Below are positions 1 to 8,542 of a DNA stretch of 52,354 nt, piece after piece. Numbering within the stretch: position 1 is the first letter of the stretch; every line of letters starts with the position of its first letter. Source of the stretch: JBCCFK01 sp965262315 (GTDB lineage Bacteria; Actinomycetota; Acidimicrobiia; Acidimicrobiales; UBA8592). Location: assembly GCA_965262315.1 (NCBI GenBank), contig CBDHFJ010000150.1, positions 1 through 52,354 of the forward strand, written 5' to 3'. The position numbers were made by a program, and so were the translations under genes. The notes under the pieces are model-generated. The model was not told where the DNA came from. It saw only the letters and a list, made by a program, of their open reading frames with translations, and made no database searches.

Positions 1-1266
1 GAGGCGGGCGTGGAAGCCGCGGTCGAGGCGATCCGCAAGGAATCGCAGGACGTCTCCTCCAACAAGGACCAGATCGCCAACGTCGCCGCCATCTCGGCGG
101 CCGACGCCGAGATCGGCAAGCTGATCAGCGAGGCCATCGACAAGGTCGGCAAGGACGGCGTCATCACCGTCGAGGAGTCGCAGACCTTCGGCATGGACAT
201 GGACTTCGTCGAGGGCATGCGTTTCGACAAGGGCTACATCTCGCCGTACTTCGTCACCGATCCCGAGCGCATGGAAGCGGTCCTCGACAATCCCTTCATC
301 CTGCTCGTCGGCTCCAAGATCTCGGCTGTGCGCGACATCGTGCCCCTGCTCGAGAAGGTCATGCAGGCGGGCAAGCCGCTCGTGATCATCGCCGAGGACG
401 TCGAGGGTGAGGCCCTGGCCACGCTCGTCGTCAACAAGATCCGCGGCACCTTCACCAGCGTGTCGGTCAAGGCCCCCGGCTTCGGCGACCGTCGCAAGGC
501 GATGCTGCAGGACATGGCCATCCTCACCGGCGGCCAGGTCATCACCGAAGAGGTCGGCCTCAAGCTCGAGAACGCCACTCTCGACCTGCTGGGCTCGGCC
601 CGCAAGGTGGTCATCACCAAGGACGAGACCACGATCATCGAGGGCTCCGGCGACCGCTCGGGCGTCGAGGGTCGTATCGCCCAGATCAAGGCCGAGATCG
701 ACAACACCGACTCCGACTACGACCGCGAGAAGCTCCAGGAGCGCCTCGCGAAGCTGAGCGGTGGCGTGGCCATCCTCAAGGTCGGCGCCGCCACCGAGGT
801 GGAGCTCAAGGAGAAGAAGCACCGCATCGAGGATGCGGTCAGCACCACCAAGGCCGCCATCGAAGAGGGTGTCGTCGCCGGTGGTGGCGTGACCCTGCTT
901 CGTGCCCAGTCCGCAGTGCAGGACGTCGCCGATGGTCTCAAGAACGACGACGAGGCCACCGGCGCCAAGATCCTGGCCAAGGCGCTGGAGGCGCCGTTGA
1001 CCCAGATCGCGGTGAATGCCGGCCTCGAAGGCGGCGTCATCGTCGAGAAGGTGCGCAACCTCAAGGGTGCCAACGGTCTCAACGCCGCCACCGGCGAGTA
1101 CGAGGACCTGGTCAAGGCCGGCATCATCGACGCCGCCAAGGTGACTCGCTCGGCCATGCAGAACGCTGCGTCGATCGCTGCGCTCTTCCTGACCACCGAG
1201 GCTGTCATCGCCGACGCCCCCGACGAGGGTGGCGCGGGCGGCGGTATGCCCGACATGGACTTCTGA
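1..1266 (+). CDS. groL: 60 kDa chaperonin GroEL, 5'-truncated by the window edge
   Basis: This is the C-terminal three quarters (421 codons) of a GroEL chaperonin, which refolds proteins in the cytoplasm as an ATP-driven double ring. The frame is open from base 1 (EAGVEAAVEAIRK), so the true start lies upstream. Visible are the apical-domain stretch around VVNKIRGTFTSVSVKAPGFG, the conserved GFGDRRKAML segment, the equatorial motif EEGVVAGGGVTLLRA, and the Gly/Met-rich tail GGAGGGMPDMDF. The family is about 540 residues, so roughly 120 are missing at the N terminus. No groES is in the visible part. A strong hairpin terminator follows about 50 bp after the stop. Confidence 0.97.
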   Translation, partial: EAGVEAAVEAIRKESQDVSSNKDQIANVAAISAADAEIGKLISEAIDKVGKDGVITVEESQTFGMDMDFVEGMRFDKGYISPYFVTDPERMEAVLDNPFILLVGSKISAVRDIVPLLEKVMQAGKPLVIIAEDVEGEALATLVVNKIRGTFTSVSVKAPGFGDRRKAMLQDMAILTGGQVITEEVGLKLENATLDLLGSARKVVITKDETTIIEGSGDRSGVEGRIAQIKAEIDNTDSDYDREKLQERLAKLSGGVAILKVGAATEVELKEKKHRIEDAVSTTKAAIEEGVVAGGGVTLLRAQSAVQDVADGLKNDDEATGAKILAKALEAPLTQIAVNAGLEGGVIVEKVRNLKGANGLNAATGEYEDLVKAGIIDAAKVTRSAMQNAASIAALFLTTEAVIADAPDEGGAGGGMPDMDF

Positions 1267-1316
1267 GCACCAGGGACTCTTGATCAGCGCCGCCTGATCC
1301 GAGCCTTTCGTGAGGC

Positions 1317-1347
1317 GAGCGCCGGCCTTCGGGCCGGCGCTCGTTTC
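1317..1347 (+). terminator. Rho-independent-type terminator after groEL
   Basis: An 11-bp perfect GC-rich stem (1317-1327 with 1332-1342) is closed by a UUCG tetraloop and followed by a short GTTTCG tail. It ends the groEL transcript. The U-tract is weak, as is usual in high-GC actinobacteria. Confidence 0.8.
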
Positions 1348-1396
1348 GCGTCCGGCGCCCTTTCGTCGTGGCGACGGTTGGGCCAGGATGTGGGCC

Positions 1397-1873
1397 ATGT
1401 CCGACGCCCCGCCCCTGCACCCCGACGTCGCCCCGTTCGCCCCGCTGCTGGGGAGTTGGAAGGGCAAGGGCAGCGGGAAGTACCCCGGCATCGAGGACTT
1501 CGAGTACCTCGAGATGGTGACCTTCACCCAGGTCGGCAAGCCGTTCATCGCGTACACCCAGCGGACCCGCGACGCGTCCACCGGGGCGCCCCTCCACGCC
1601 GAGACCGGATACCTGCGCACGCTGCCGGGCGAGCGCGCCGAGTTCGTGATCGCACAGCCGAGCGGCATCGTCGAGGTCCACGATGTCCGGGCCGGTCGCA
1701 ACGAGCTGCTGATGACCTCGAGCCAGGTGGTGTCCACGCCGACAGCCAAGCGCGTCGACGAGGTGACCCGTCACCTGCGCATCGACGGTGACGAGCTGAT
1801 CTACGAGCTCCACATGGCGGCGATGGGCCATCCCATGCAGTTCCATCTCCGGGCCCAGCTGACCCGCGACTGA
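1397..1873 (+). CDS. Nitrobindin-like heme-binding beta-barrel protein (FABP/THAP4-like)
   Basis: The 158-residue product matches the nitrobindin family. These are small ten-stranded beta-barrels that bind ferric haem and are proposed to isomerise peroxynitrite. The family motif near the N terminus is seen as LLGSWKGKGSGKYP, followed by GKPFIAYTQRT, PLHAETGYLR and the C-terminal helix-strand MAAMGHPMQFHLRAQL. The His in QFHL lies where the proximal haem ligand is expected. The start at 1397 has AGGA 8 nt upstream; an in-frame ATG at 1388 is possible. It is alone between groEL and fdhD. Haem binding is inferred from the family. Confidence 0.85.
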   Translation: MSDAPPLHPDVAPFAPLLGSWKGKGSGKYPGIEDFEYLEMVTFTQVGKPFIAYTQRTRDASTGAPLHAETGYLRTLPGERAEFVIAQPSGIVEVHDVRAGRNELLMTSSQVVSTPTAKRVDEVTRHLRIDGDELIYELHMAAMGHPMQFHLRAQLTRD

Positions 1874-1893
1874 GGGGGAACCGCACACGCCGG

Positions 1894-1899
1894 TAGCCT
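1894..1899 (+). promoter_or_regulatory. -10 element for leaderless fdhD
   Basis: TAGCCT lies 7 nt before the GTG start at 1907, and no Shine-Dalgarno sequence fits. This is the TANNNT-N7-RTG arrangement typical of actinobacterial leaderless mRNAs. Confidence 0.5.
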
Positions 1900-1906
1900 G
1901 AGGCTC

Positions 1907-2740
1907 GTGGCGAGAGGACGGTCCGAGAAGCTCCTCACCTGGCGGTACGCCGACGGTGAGGTCAAGCGGCGGCCCGACGAGTTGATCGTCGAGGAGCCGC
2001 TGACGATTCAGCTCGATGCCACCACGGTCTCCACCACCATGCGGACCCCTGGTGACGACTTCGACCTCGCAGTCGGCTTCTGTCATGCCGAAGGCCTGCT
2101 TGCCGGGGCGCCGGTGACCGGCATTCGCTACTGCGGGAGCGGACCGGCCGTGGAAACCGACTTCAACGTGGTCACGGTCGAGACCGGTGGCCTGGCCCCC
2201 ACCCCGAGTCCACGCCTCGGTTCGACCAGCAGCTCGTGTGGGCTCTGTGGCGCCGAAGCCATCGCCGAGCTGGCAGATCGACTCGAACGTCTCGAGGTCG
2301 AGCCCTTCCCGCTCGACCTCCTGGCGGCGATCCCGGCCGAGGTCACCGACCGCCAGAAGCTGTTCGCTGCCACCGGCAGCGTGCACGCGGCGGCGATCTT
2401 CGATCGGACCGGTCGGGTGTCGTTGATCCGCGAGGACATCGGTCGTCACAACGCGGTCGACAAGGTCGTGGGCCGGCTGCTGTTGGAGGGTCGGCTGCCG
2501 GCGTCGGACCTGGGGCTGTTCGTCTCGGGTCGGGCATCGTTCGAGATGATCCAGAAGGCGTGGGCTGCCGGCTTCGCCGCCATCGTCGCGGTTTCGGGGC
2601 CGTCGGCGCTCGCCGTCGACACCGCCCGAGCGGCAGGCCTCCAGCTGGCCGGGTTTGCTCGCGGTGGGGCGATGACGGTGTACGCGCCGGCGGAGCTGGC
2701 GTCGCCCTCGTCGCATCACCCCACGAGCCAAACGCACTGA
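1907..2740 (+). CDS. fdhD: Formate dehydrogenase accessory sulfurtransferase FdhD
   Basis: The 277-residue product is FdhD. It passes sulfur from the IscS-type desulfurase to the molybdenum/tungsten bis-MGD cofactor of formate dehydrogenases and is needed for their activity. The sulfur-transfer motif CGLCG is at residues 111-115 (Cys111, Cys114). Other family landmarks are PGDDFDLAVGFCHAEGLL, FAATGSVHAAAIFD, REDIGRHNAVDKVVG and SGRASFEMIQKAWAAG. GTG is chosen as start because it begins the conserved N terminus and has a -10-like TAGCCT 7 nt upstream. The stop overlaps the next gene's ATG by one base. No formate dehydrogenase structural gene is in the window. Confidence 0.95.
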   Translation: MARGRSEKLLTWRYADGEVKRRPDELIVEEPLTIQLDATTVSTTMRTPGDDFDLAVGFCHAEGLLAGAPVTGIRYCGSGPAVETDFNVVTVETGGLAPTPSPRLGSTSSSCGLCGAEAIAELADRLERLEVEPFPLDLLAAIPAEVTDRQKLFAATGSVHAAAIFDRTGRVSLIREDIGRHNAVDKVVGRLLLEGRLPASDLGLFVSGRASFEMIQKAWAAGFAAIVAVSGPSALAVDTARAAGLQLAGFARGGAMTVYAPAELASPSSHHPTSQTH

Positions 2741-5079
2741 TGACCCGCTGGCGGTGGGCGGCCGCGGCGGTGATCGCGGTCGGGGCGATGGTGGTCGGGG
2801 GTCTGCTCGCCCTCGACGCATGGCGTGACCGACGCCAGGTCGAACCGCCTCCGGTGTTCGCCGAGGGCGATGGGCCGTCGTACTTCCCCTCCGACCGGCC
2901 GTTCGGGGACGCCATGTTGGACCCCACGTTCGATCCCGTGGGCGCAGCCGAGGTCGTCGAGCCCGGCCTCGAGGCGCCGACCTACACCTGGAAGCCGCGT
3001 CCGGTCGGCGGCGGCGGCTGGGTGAAGGGGCTCGAAGTCCACCGATCCGGCGCCGTCGAGATCGCCCGGACCGACGTGGGTGGCGCATACCGCTTCGACC
3101 GCTCGACGGAGCGGTGGGAGCAGCTGATCCTGGCCTCGACCGTCACCGAACGAGACGTGGGCGACTACTTCGTCGAGTCCGTCGCGATCAGCCCGTCGGA
3201 TCCGGATCGGATTCACCTGTCGGTCGGCATCTCCAACAACGAGATCGGCGAGCGACGCGGACGTGTCCTGTCCAGCGACGACGGCGGTCGGAGCTGGACG
3301 CCGAGCGCGCAGCCGTTCCAGATCCACGGCAACGGCGACGACCGCTTCGGCGGCGAACGGCTGGTCGTTCACCCGACTGATCCCGACGAAGTGTGGCTGG
3401 GCACCACCGCCGGGTTGTGGCGCTCAATCGATGGCGGCGTCACCTACGCCGAGGTGGTGTCGGCGCCGGCCGGCGACCAGTCGCTGGTCGACAAGAGCGG
3501 GGTGGAGTGGGTCGAAGTCCGCGAGGACGTGACCTACATCGGCGTGGCCGGATCCGGTGTCCATCGATCGCTCGACTCGGGCGCCACGTGGGAACAGCTC
3601 TGGGCCGCGACCGGCCGTCCGTTCGACGCCGAGACCGACGACGCCGGTGTGTTGTGGGTCTCGGACTGGGGGGCCCAGGAACTCAGGCGCTACGACCCAA
3701 CCACCGGTGTGGCCGAGCTGATCGACGGACCGACCGGCACCGACATCCGCGGCCTGGCGGTCAGCCCCGACGGCGAGACCGTGATCGTGCTGACCGGCGG
3801 CCGGGAGGTGTGGCGCACCACCGATGGTGGCGGTGACTGGTCCCGGGTCGACGTGGGGTTCTCGTGTCCGGACATCCCGTGGCTGGACGCCTACGACACC
3901 ACGCTGTTCACGGCGTCGAGCCCCGAGTTCGACCCCGTCGACCCCCAGCGGATGTGGCTGCCCGAGGGGTTCGGGGTGTGGTCGGCCACCGACGTGTTCG
4001 CCGACCGCATCGACTTCGTGTGCCGGACCACCGGCATCGAGGAGCTGGTGGTCAACGACATCGCGGTCCCCCGATCCGACGAAGTGGTGATCGCCTCCTG
4101 GGACCGCGCCGTCTTCCATCTCCCGGCCGGCGGCCAGTCTGCGGGCACGATCGGCCCCACCGACCGGTTCAACTCGGGATGGGACCTGGCCACCACGCCG
4201 GCCGATCCGGACGTGATCGGCCTGGTGGTCGGCGACCATCGGTTCTGTTGTGAGGGAGACGGGCAGGCGTACCGTTCGGCGCGCAGCCGTGATGGTGGCC
4301 TGACGTGGGAGACCTTCGGCTCCCACGATGGCGATCACCCGGACGAGCTGCGGTTCGGGAACCTGGCGATCAGCGCCACCGACCCCGACACCATGGTGTG
4401 GCTCCCCACGTGGGACGGAGCGCTGCACCGGACCGTCGACGGCGGCACGAGTTGGGAACGAATCGTCCTGCCCGGCACCGAGGGCGAGCGCAACGAGGAG
4501 GGTCGATACGTGGGCGGGTCCCACTTCCAGTACTACCTCCAGCGTGAGGTGCTGGTGGCTGACCCCGTCGACGGTGATCGGTTCTATCTGTTCCACGCCG
4601 ATCTGGGATTCCACCGCTCCGACGACGGTGGCAGCACCTGGGAGCTGGTCTCCGTGGACGGACTGCCCACGGGCTGGACCGTGGGGTACTTCAACGCGCA
4701 GCTGGTCGCGGTTCCCGGCAGCGCCGGTCACCTGCTGTACACACCAGGTGAGCTGGTCGAAGGGCTGTTTCCGATGTTCGAGTCCACCGATGCCGGGGAG
4801 ACCTGGGCGCCGGTCGAGGGCACGGAGGGCATCGTGGCCATGGGGTTCGGGGCCCCGCTGGAGGGCGACGATCCGGCGCTGTATCTGGCGGGCACCATCG
4901 ATGGCGAGGCCGGCATCTGGCGTTCACCGGACCTGGGCCGATCGTGGGAGTTCGTCGACGAGACCCCGGGCGGCATCTACCAGACCATCACCGCCGTGGC
5001 CGGTGACCCGGGGATCCCCGGGCGGGTCTACGTCGGCTTCGCCGGCGTGGGCGTCATGCAGGGCGACCCCGGCTCGTAG
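2740..5079 (+). CDS. Membrane-anchored Asp-box (BNR/sortilin-like) beta-propeller protein
   Basis: The 779-residue product has one N-terminal membrane segment (about residues 5-24, WAAAAVIAVGAMVVGGLLAL) and then a large extracytoplasmic region. At least nine Asp boxes (S-x-D-x-G-x-x-W) are visible between about residues 175 and 735, for example SSDDGGRSW, SLDSGATWE, SRDGGLTWE, TVDGGTSWE, STDAGETWA and SPDLGRSW. Such repeats build the propellers of sialidases, GH74 xyloglucanases and Vps10/sortilin proteins. No catalytic residues could be assigned, so the activity is unknown. The ATG overlaps the fdhD stop (TGATG), which suggests translational coupling, although no functional link to FdhD is known. 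The product may be a surface-binding protein or glycosidase-like. Confidence 0.8.
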   Translation: MTRWRWAAAAVIAVGAMVVGGLLALDAWRDRRQVEPPPVFAEGDGPSYFPSDRPFGDAMLDPTFDPVGAAEVVEPGLEAPTYTWKPRPVGGGGWVKGLEVHRSGAVEIARTDVGGAYRFDRSTERWEQLILASTVTERDVGDYFVESVAISPSDPDRIHLSVGISNNEIGERRGRVLSSDDGGRSWTPSAQPFQIHGNGDDRFGGERLVVHPTDPDEVWLGTTAGLWRSIDGGVTYAEVVSAPAGDQSLVDKSGVEWVEVREDVTYIGVAGSGVHRSLDSGATWEQLWAATGRPFDAETDDAGVLWVSDWGAQELRRYDPTTGVAELIDGPTGTDIRGLAVSPDGETVIVLTGGREVWRTTDGGGDWSRVDVGFSCPDIPWLDAYDTTLFTASSPEFDPVDPQRMWLPEGFGVWSATDVFADRIDFVCRTTGIEELVVNDIAVPRSDEVVIASWDRAVFHLPAGGQSAGTIGPTDRFNSGWDLATTPADPDVIGLVVGDHRFCCEGDGQAYRSARSRDGGLTWETFGSHDGDHPDELRFGNLAISATDPDTMVWLPTWDGALHRTVDGGTSWERIVLPGTEGERNEEGRYVGGSHFQYYLQREVLVADPVDGDRFYLFHADLGFHRSDDGGSTWELVSVDGLPTGWTVGYFNAQLVAVPGSAGHLLYTPGELVEGLFPMFESTDAGETWAPVEGTEGIVAMGFGAPLEGDDPALYLAGTIDGEAGIWRSPDLGRSWEFVDETPGGIYQTITAVAGDPGIPGRVYVGFAGVGVMQGDPGS

Positions 5080-5082
5080 ACT
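5077..5082 (+). promoter_or_regulatory. -10 element for leaderless hemQ
   Basis: TAGACT ends 7 nt before the hemQ ATG. The TAG also serves as the stop codon of the preceding gene. Confidence 0.4.
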
Positions 5083-5089
5083 CGGGCGC

Positions 5090-5776
5090 ATGACCGACGC
5101 AGTTTCCCCCGCCGAAGGCCTCGGCGTGCTCCACCTGTTCACCCGGATCGGGCCGCTGTCGGACCACGGCGAGGTCGTGGCCGCCGTGGAGAAGGCTCGG
5201 GCGGACGGCGATCAGGTGATCCCGGTGTCGATGCTCGGGCACAAGGCCGACGTGGCCTTCATGGCTCTGTCCGAGGACCTGTGGCGGCTGCGCCGGCTGC
5301 AGACCGACCTGGTCAACGCAGGGCTCGAGCTGGTCGACTCCTACGTCTCGCTCACCGAGATCTCCGAGTACGCGGCCGGTGTGCCCGAGGAGATGCGGAA
5401 CATGCGGCTCTATCCCCAGCTTCCGCCCGAGGACAAGCCCGCCTGGTGCTTCTACCCGATGAGCAAGCGTCGCAACCCCGGGCAGAACTGGTTCACCCTG
5501 GAGTTCGACAAGCGCAAGGAGCTCATGTACGAGCACGGCGCGTCCGGTCGGAAGTTCGCGGGACGGGTGCTCCAGGTGATCACCGGCTCCACCGGCGTCG
5601 ACGACTACGAGTGGGGCGTGACCCTGTTCTGTGTCCACCCGGATGACCTCAAAGAGGTCGTCTACACGATGCGCTTCGACGAGGCCTCCGCCGAGTACGC
5701 CGAGTTCGGGCCGTTCTACACGGGCATGGTCGACGAGCTGTCGGTGGTGCTCGAGCGGAGTGGGCTTCCGGCCTGA
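5090..5776 (+). CDS. hemQ: Coproheme decarboxylase HemQ/ChdC (chlorite-dismutase family)
   Basis: The 228-residue protein belongs to the chlorite-dismutase fold group. The actinobacterial members convert coproheme to haem b with hydrogen peroxide, the last step of the coproporphyrin-dependent pathway. The sequence CFYPMSKRR carries the Tyr (about residue 122) that makes the radical in ChdC enzymes. MYEHGASGRKFAGRV carries the likely proximal His (about 149), and GSTGVDDYEWGVTLF is the family hallmark. It lies apart from the other haem genes of the window (hemY and hemE at 30.4-32.9 kb) but completes that logic. The start has TAGACT 7 nt upstream and no Shine-Dalgarno. A small terminator follows. 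Confidence 0.92.
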   Translation: MTDAVSPAEGLGVLHLFTRIGPLSDHGEVVAAVEKARADGDQVIPVSMLGHKADVAFMALSEDLWRLRRLQTDLVNAGLELVDSYVSLTEISEYAAGVPEEMRNMRLYPQLPPEDKPAWCFYPMSKRRNPGQNWFTLEFDKRKELMYEHGASGRKFAGRVLQVITGSTGVDDYEWGVTLFCVHPDDLKEVVYTMRFDEASAEYAEFGPFYTGMVDELSVVLERSGLPA

Positions 5777-5789
5777 TTGCCAGTCGATT

Positions 5790-5813
5790 TCCCGCGATTG
5801 GTAGCGGGATTTC
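5790..5813 (+). terminator. Terminator after hemQ
   Basis: A 6-bp stem TCCCGC/GCGGGA (5790-5795 with 5804-5809) has an 8-nt loop and a TTTCT tail, just downstream of the hemQ stop. Confidence 0.6.
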
Positions 5814-5851
5814 TCACGCTCTGCGGCGGTCGGGGTTCAGACGGTCGTCGT

Positions 5852-5882
5852 TTGGCTCGGCGGCGCGTTCGTGTAGTAACTT
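5852..5882 (+). promoter_or_regulatory. Candidate promoter of the liv operon
   Basis: TTGGCT at 5852-5857 and TAGTAA at 5874-5879 are separated by 16 nt. Overlapping TAACTT (5877-5882) is an alternative -10. The start codon is at 5892, so the message would have almost no leader. Confidence 0.45.
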
Positions 5883-5891
5883 CGCCGCGCC

Positions 5892-7208
5892 GTGAACACG
5901 AACCGACCCGCATCGCTGGCCCTGCGTGGCCTCTTCGGTCTGTTCGCCGCGTTCGTGGTGCTGATCGCCGCCGCCGGACCGGCCGCCAGTCAGGACGACG
6001 GCCTCGCCATCACCGGTACCGCACGTGACGGCAACCGCGAGCCGGTCGAGGGCGTCAACCTGACCGTCACCCAGGACGGCGAGGTCATCGGCGAAGCCAC
6101 CACCGACGCCGAGGGCCAGTGGGAAGTTCAGGTCCCCGGCAACGGCGTCTACCTGGTGAGCATCGACATCGAGTCGATTCCCGCCGGCGTGAGCCTGCGC
6201 GATCCCGACGTGACCGAACGCGAGGTCGAGATCGACGGCCGGAACAAGGCCGCGCTGTTCGCGCTCGAGGGCGCGCCCGAGGGTGTCGAGATCGAGGGGG
6301 CCATCGGCGGCAACGCCGGCGACAGCACCTTCGAGCGCTACCTCGACCGCTTCATGTCCGGTATCCGTGTCGGCTCGCTGGTGGCGCTGGCCGCCGTGGG
6401 TCTGTCGCTGATCTACGGCGTCACCAGCATCGTGAACTTCGCCCACGCCGAGATGGTCGGCTTCGGGGCCGTCGTCACCTGGTGGATCGAGGACTGGACC
6501 GGCATGCCGCTCATCGCCGCCCTGTTCCTGGGCGTCATCGCCGGTGGCCTGCTCGGCTTCGTGCTCGAACGCGGCCTCTTCGCGCCACTGCGTACCCGCA
6601 AGCTCAGCCTGATCTCGCTGATGGTGGTCTCGATCGGCCTGGCGTTCCTGATGCGGTACCTGTACCTGATCTACTTCGGGGCCGAGCGCAAGTTCTTCAG
6701 CGACTTCCGGATCCAGACCAACTACGACATCGGACCGATCTCGCTGCCCCCGAAGGACTACTTCATCATCGTCATCTCGCTGCTCGTGCTCGCCGCTGTG
6801 GGCCTGCTCCTGCAGCGCACCAAGCTGGGCACCGCGATGCGAGCCGTGGCCGACAATCGGGACCTGGCGGAGTCTTCGGGTATCGACGTGAAGCGCACCA
6901 TCCTCGCCGTCTGGATCTCCGGCTCCGCGCTGGCAGCGTTGGCCGGCATCTTCATCGGCATGACCCAGCAGGTCTCCTGGCAGATGGGTGAGCGCCAGCT
7001 CCTGTTGATCTTCGCCGCGGTCACCCTGGGCGGTCTGGGCACGGCCTACGGCGCCATGGTCGGTGGTCTGCTGATCGGTGTGGCGTCCGAGATGAGCACG
7101 CTCTGGCTCGACAACGACCTCAAGCTGATGGTGGCGCTGACGGTGCTGATCATCGTCCTCATCGTTCGGCCCCAGGGCATCCTCGGGCAGCGGGAGCGCT
7201 TCGGATGA
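5892..7208 (+). CDS. livH: Branched-chain amino-acid ABC permease LivH with an extra N-terminal secreted domain
   Basis: The 438-residue product combines two parts. Residues 1-36 look like a signal peptide (ALRGLFGLFAAFVVLIAAAG) followed by SQDDG. About residues 38-125 resemble a carboxypeptidase-regulatory or Ig-like beta domain (GTARDGNREPVEGVNLTV, then TTDAEGQWEVQVPGNG). From about residue 140 it is a normal LivH permease: multiple membrane helices with SLIYGVTSIVNFAHAEM and the conserved loop TAMRAVADNRDLAESSGI. Typical LivH is about 290-310 residues, so the extension is unusual. The GTG start gives the signal sequence. The stop overlaps livM (ATGA). It forms the inner-membrane channel with LivM. 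Confidence 0.92.
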   Translation: MNTNRPASLALRGLFGLFAAFVVLIAAAGPAASQDDGLAITGTARDGNREPVEGVNLTVTQDGEVIGEATTDAEGQWEVQVPGNGVYLVSIDIESIPAGVSLRDPDVTEREVEIDGRNKAALFALEGAPEGVEIEGAIGGNAGDSTFERYLDRFMSGIRVGSLVALAAVGLSLIYGVTSIVNFAHAEMVGFGAVVTWWIEDWTGMPLIAALFLGVIAGGLLGFVLERGLFAPLRTRKLSLISLMVVSIGLAFLMRYLYLIYFGAERKFFSDFRIQTNYDIGPISLPPKDYFIIVISLLVLAAVGLLLQRTKLGTAMRAVADNRDLAESSGIDVKRTILAVWISGSALAALAGIFIGMTQQVSWQMGERQLLLIFAAVTLGGLGTAYGAMVGGLLIGVASEMSTLWLDNDLKLMVALTVLIIVLIVRPQGILGQRERFG

Positions 7209-8542
7209 GCATGCTCGAACAGGCCACGCAGGCCTCGCGTCGGCCCCTCCTGGGCTGGTACATCGCCATCGGCGTGGTGGTCGCCCTGATCCTGCTGGGT
7301 CTCGTCGGGCTCGAGACCGACGACATCCTGGCCGGTGCCTTCCGCAGCGCCTTCGGGGTGCAGGGGGCCGTGTTCGCCCTCGCCGCCATCGGCGTCAACC
7401 TCAACTATGGCTACACGGGACTGTTGAACTTCGGGCCCGTCGCGTTCATGGCCGCGGGCAGCTACGGCATGGGCATCACCATCACCAACGGGGGCCACTT
7501 CCTGCTGGGCATCCTGGTCGGCCTGATCGCCGCGGCGTTCCTGGCCCTGCTGTTGGGCCTGCCGACGCTCCGCCTCCGCGGTGACTTCCTGGCCATCACC
7601 ACCATCGCGGCCGGTGAGGTCCTGCGCGTCGCGTTCCGCTCCGACAACTTCTTCTCGATGTTCATCATCCTGCTGCTCCTGGTCGGCGGCGTGGGTGGCC
7701 TCACGTACCTGCTGCCGCGCATCGAGGCCGGGGCCCAACGGTGGGCCGCCGGCATCGGCATCGGTGGTGGTCTGTTCGCGCTCGCCGCGATCGTCTGGAA
7801 CGCCGAGATCTGGGCCGGCGAGACCGGTGGCCCGTTCGGCGTACCCCGCCCCGGTGAGCCCGACATCGTCGAGACCTTCTACAACTGGAACCCGTACCCC
7901 AACGGGGACTACGCGATCACCGACATCGCCGTCATCGGCGACATCCTCGGCGCCATCCCGTGGTTCGGGGACGTGCTCGAACAGACCTCGTTCAACCAGC
8001 GTCAGCTCTGGGTCATCACCGTGACCTGGGCCCTGGTCGCCATCGCCAGCTTCGTGGTCTGGAAGCTGGTGACCTCGCCGTGGGGCCGGGTCATGAAGGC
8101 CATCCGCGAGGACGAGGACGCCGCTCGCGCCGTCGGCAAGAACGCCTTCTCCTACAAGCTCCAGAGCTTCATGGTCGGTGGCATCATCACCGCGCTCGCC
8201 GGCATGGCCCGAGCCATGGACCAGGCGTTCTTCAACCCCGAGTCGTTCCGGACCCAGACCACGTTCTTCATCTGGACGGTGCTCATCCTCGGTGGCGCCG
8301 CCACGATCAAGGGCCCGATCGCCGGCGCCATCGTGTTCTGGTTCTTCATCCTGTTCATCGAGGGCAGCCTCGACCAGATGGTCGACGACGAGGGCTGGCA
8401 GATTCCCGAAGCCGTCCTCGACCCCAACCAGGTGTCGTCGGTTCGCTTCATCATCCTCGGCATCACCCTCGCCTCGCTGATGATCTGGCGACCCCAGGGC
8501 ATGTTCGGCAAGAAGGAGGAGGCGTTGTTGGATGCCGCCTGA
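7205..8542 (+). CDS. livM: Branched-chain amino-acid ABC permease LivM
   Basis: This 445-residue multi-pass membrane protein is the second permease of the Liv/HAAT-type importer. It shows NYGYTGLLNFGPVAFMAAG, LLGLPTLRLRGDFLAITTIA and the EAA-like loop GRVMKAIREDEDAARAVGKN that docks to the ATPases. An unusually long periplasmic insertion lies between about residues 180 and 260 (aromatic/Pro-rich, around FYNWNPYPNGDYAITD). The ATG overlaps the livH stop by 4 bp, and the 3' end overlaps livG by 11 bp, consistent with one tightly coupled operon. The substrate (branched-chain amino acids, amides or urea) cannot be fixed from sequence. Confidence 0.94.
   Translation: MSMLEQATQASRRPLLGWYIAIGVVVALILLGLVGLETDDILAGAFRSAFGVQGAVFALAAIGVNLNYGYTGLLNFGPVAFMAAGSYGMGITITNGGHFLLGILVGLIAAAFLALLLGLPTLRLRGDFLAITTIAAGEVLRVAFRSDNFFSMFIILLLLVGGVGGLTYLLPRIEAGAQRWAAGIGIGGGLFALAAIVWNAEIWAGETGGPFGVPRPGEPDIVETFYNWNPYPNGDYAITDIAVIGDILGAIPWFGDVLEQTSFNQRQLWVITVTWALVAIASFVVWKLVTSPWGRVMKAIREDEDAARAVGKNAFSYKLQSFMVGGIITALAGMARAMDQAFFNPESFRTQTTFFIWTVLILGGAATIKGPIAGAIVFWFFILFIEGSLDQMVDDEGWQIPEAVLDPNQVSSVRFIILGITLASLMIWRPQGMFGKKEEALLDAA

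Noticed and set aside
1205..3088. A 627-codon minus-strand open frame across the nitrobindin-like gene and fdhD
   Set aside because: Arg/Gly-rich composition typical of shadow frames. It spans three well-supported + strand genes.
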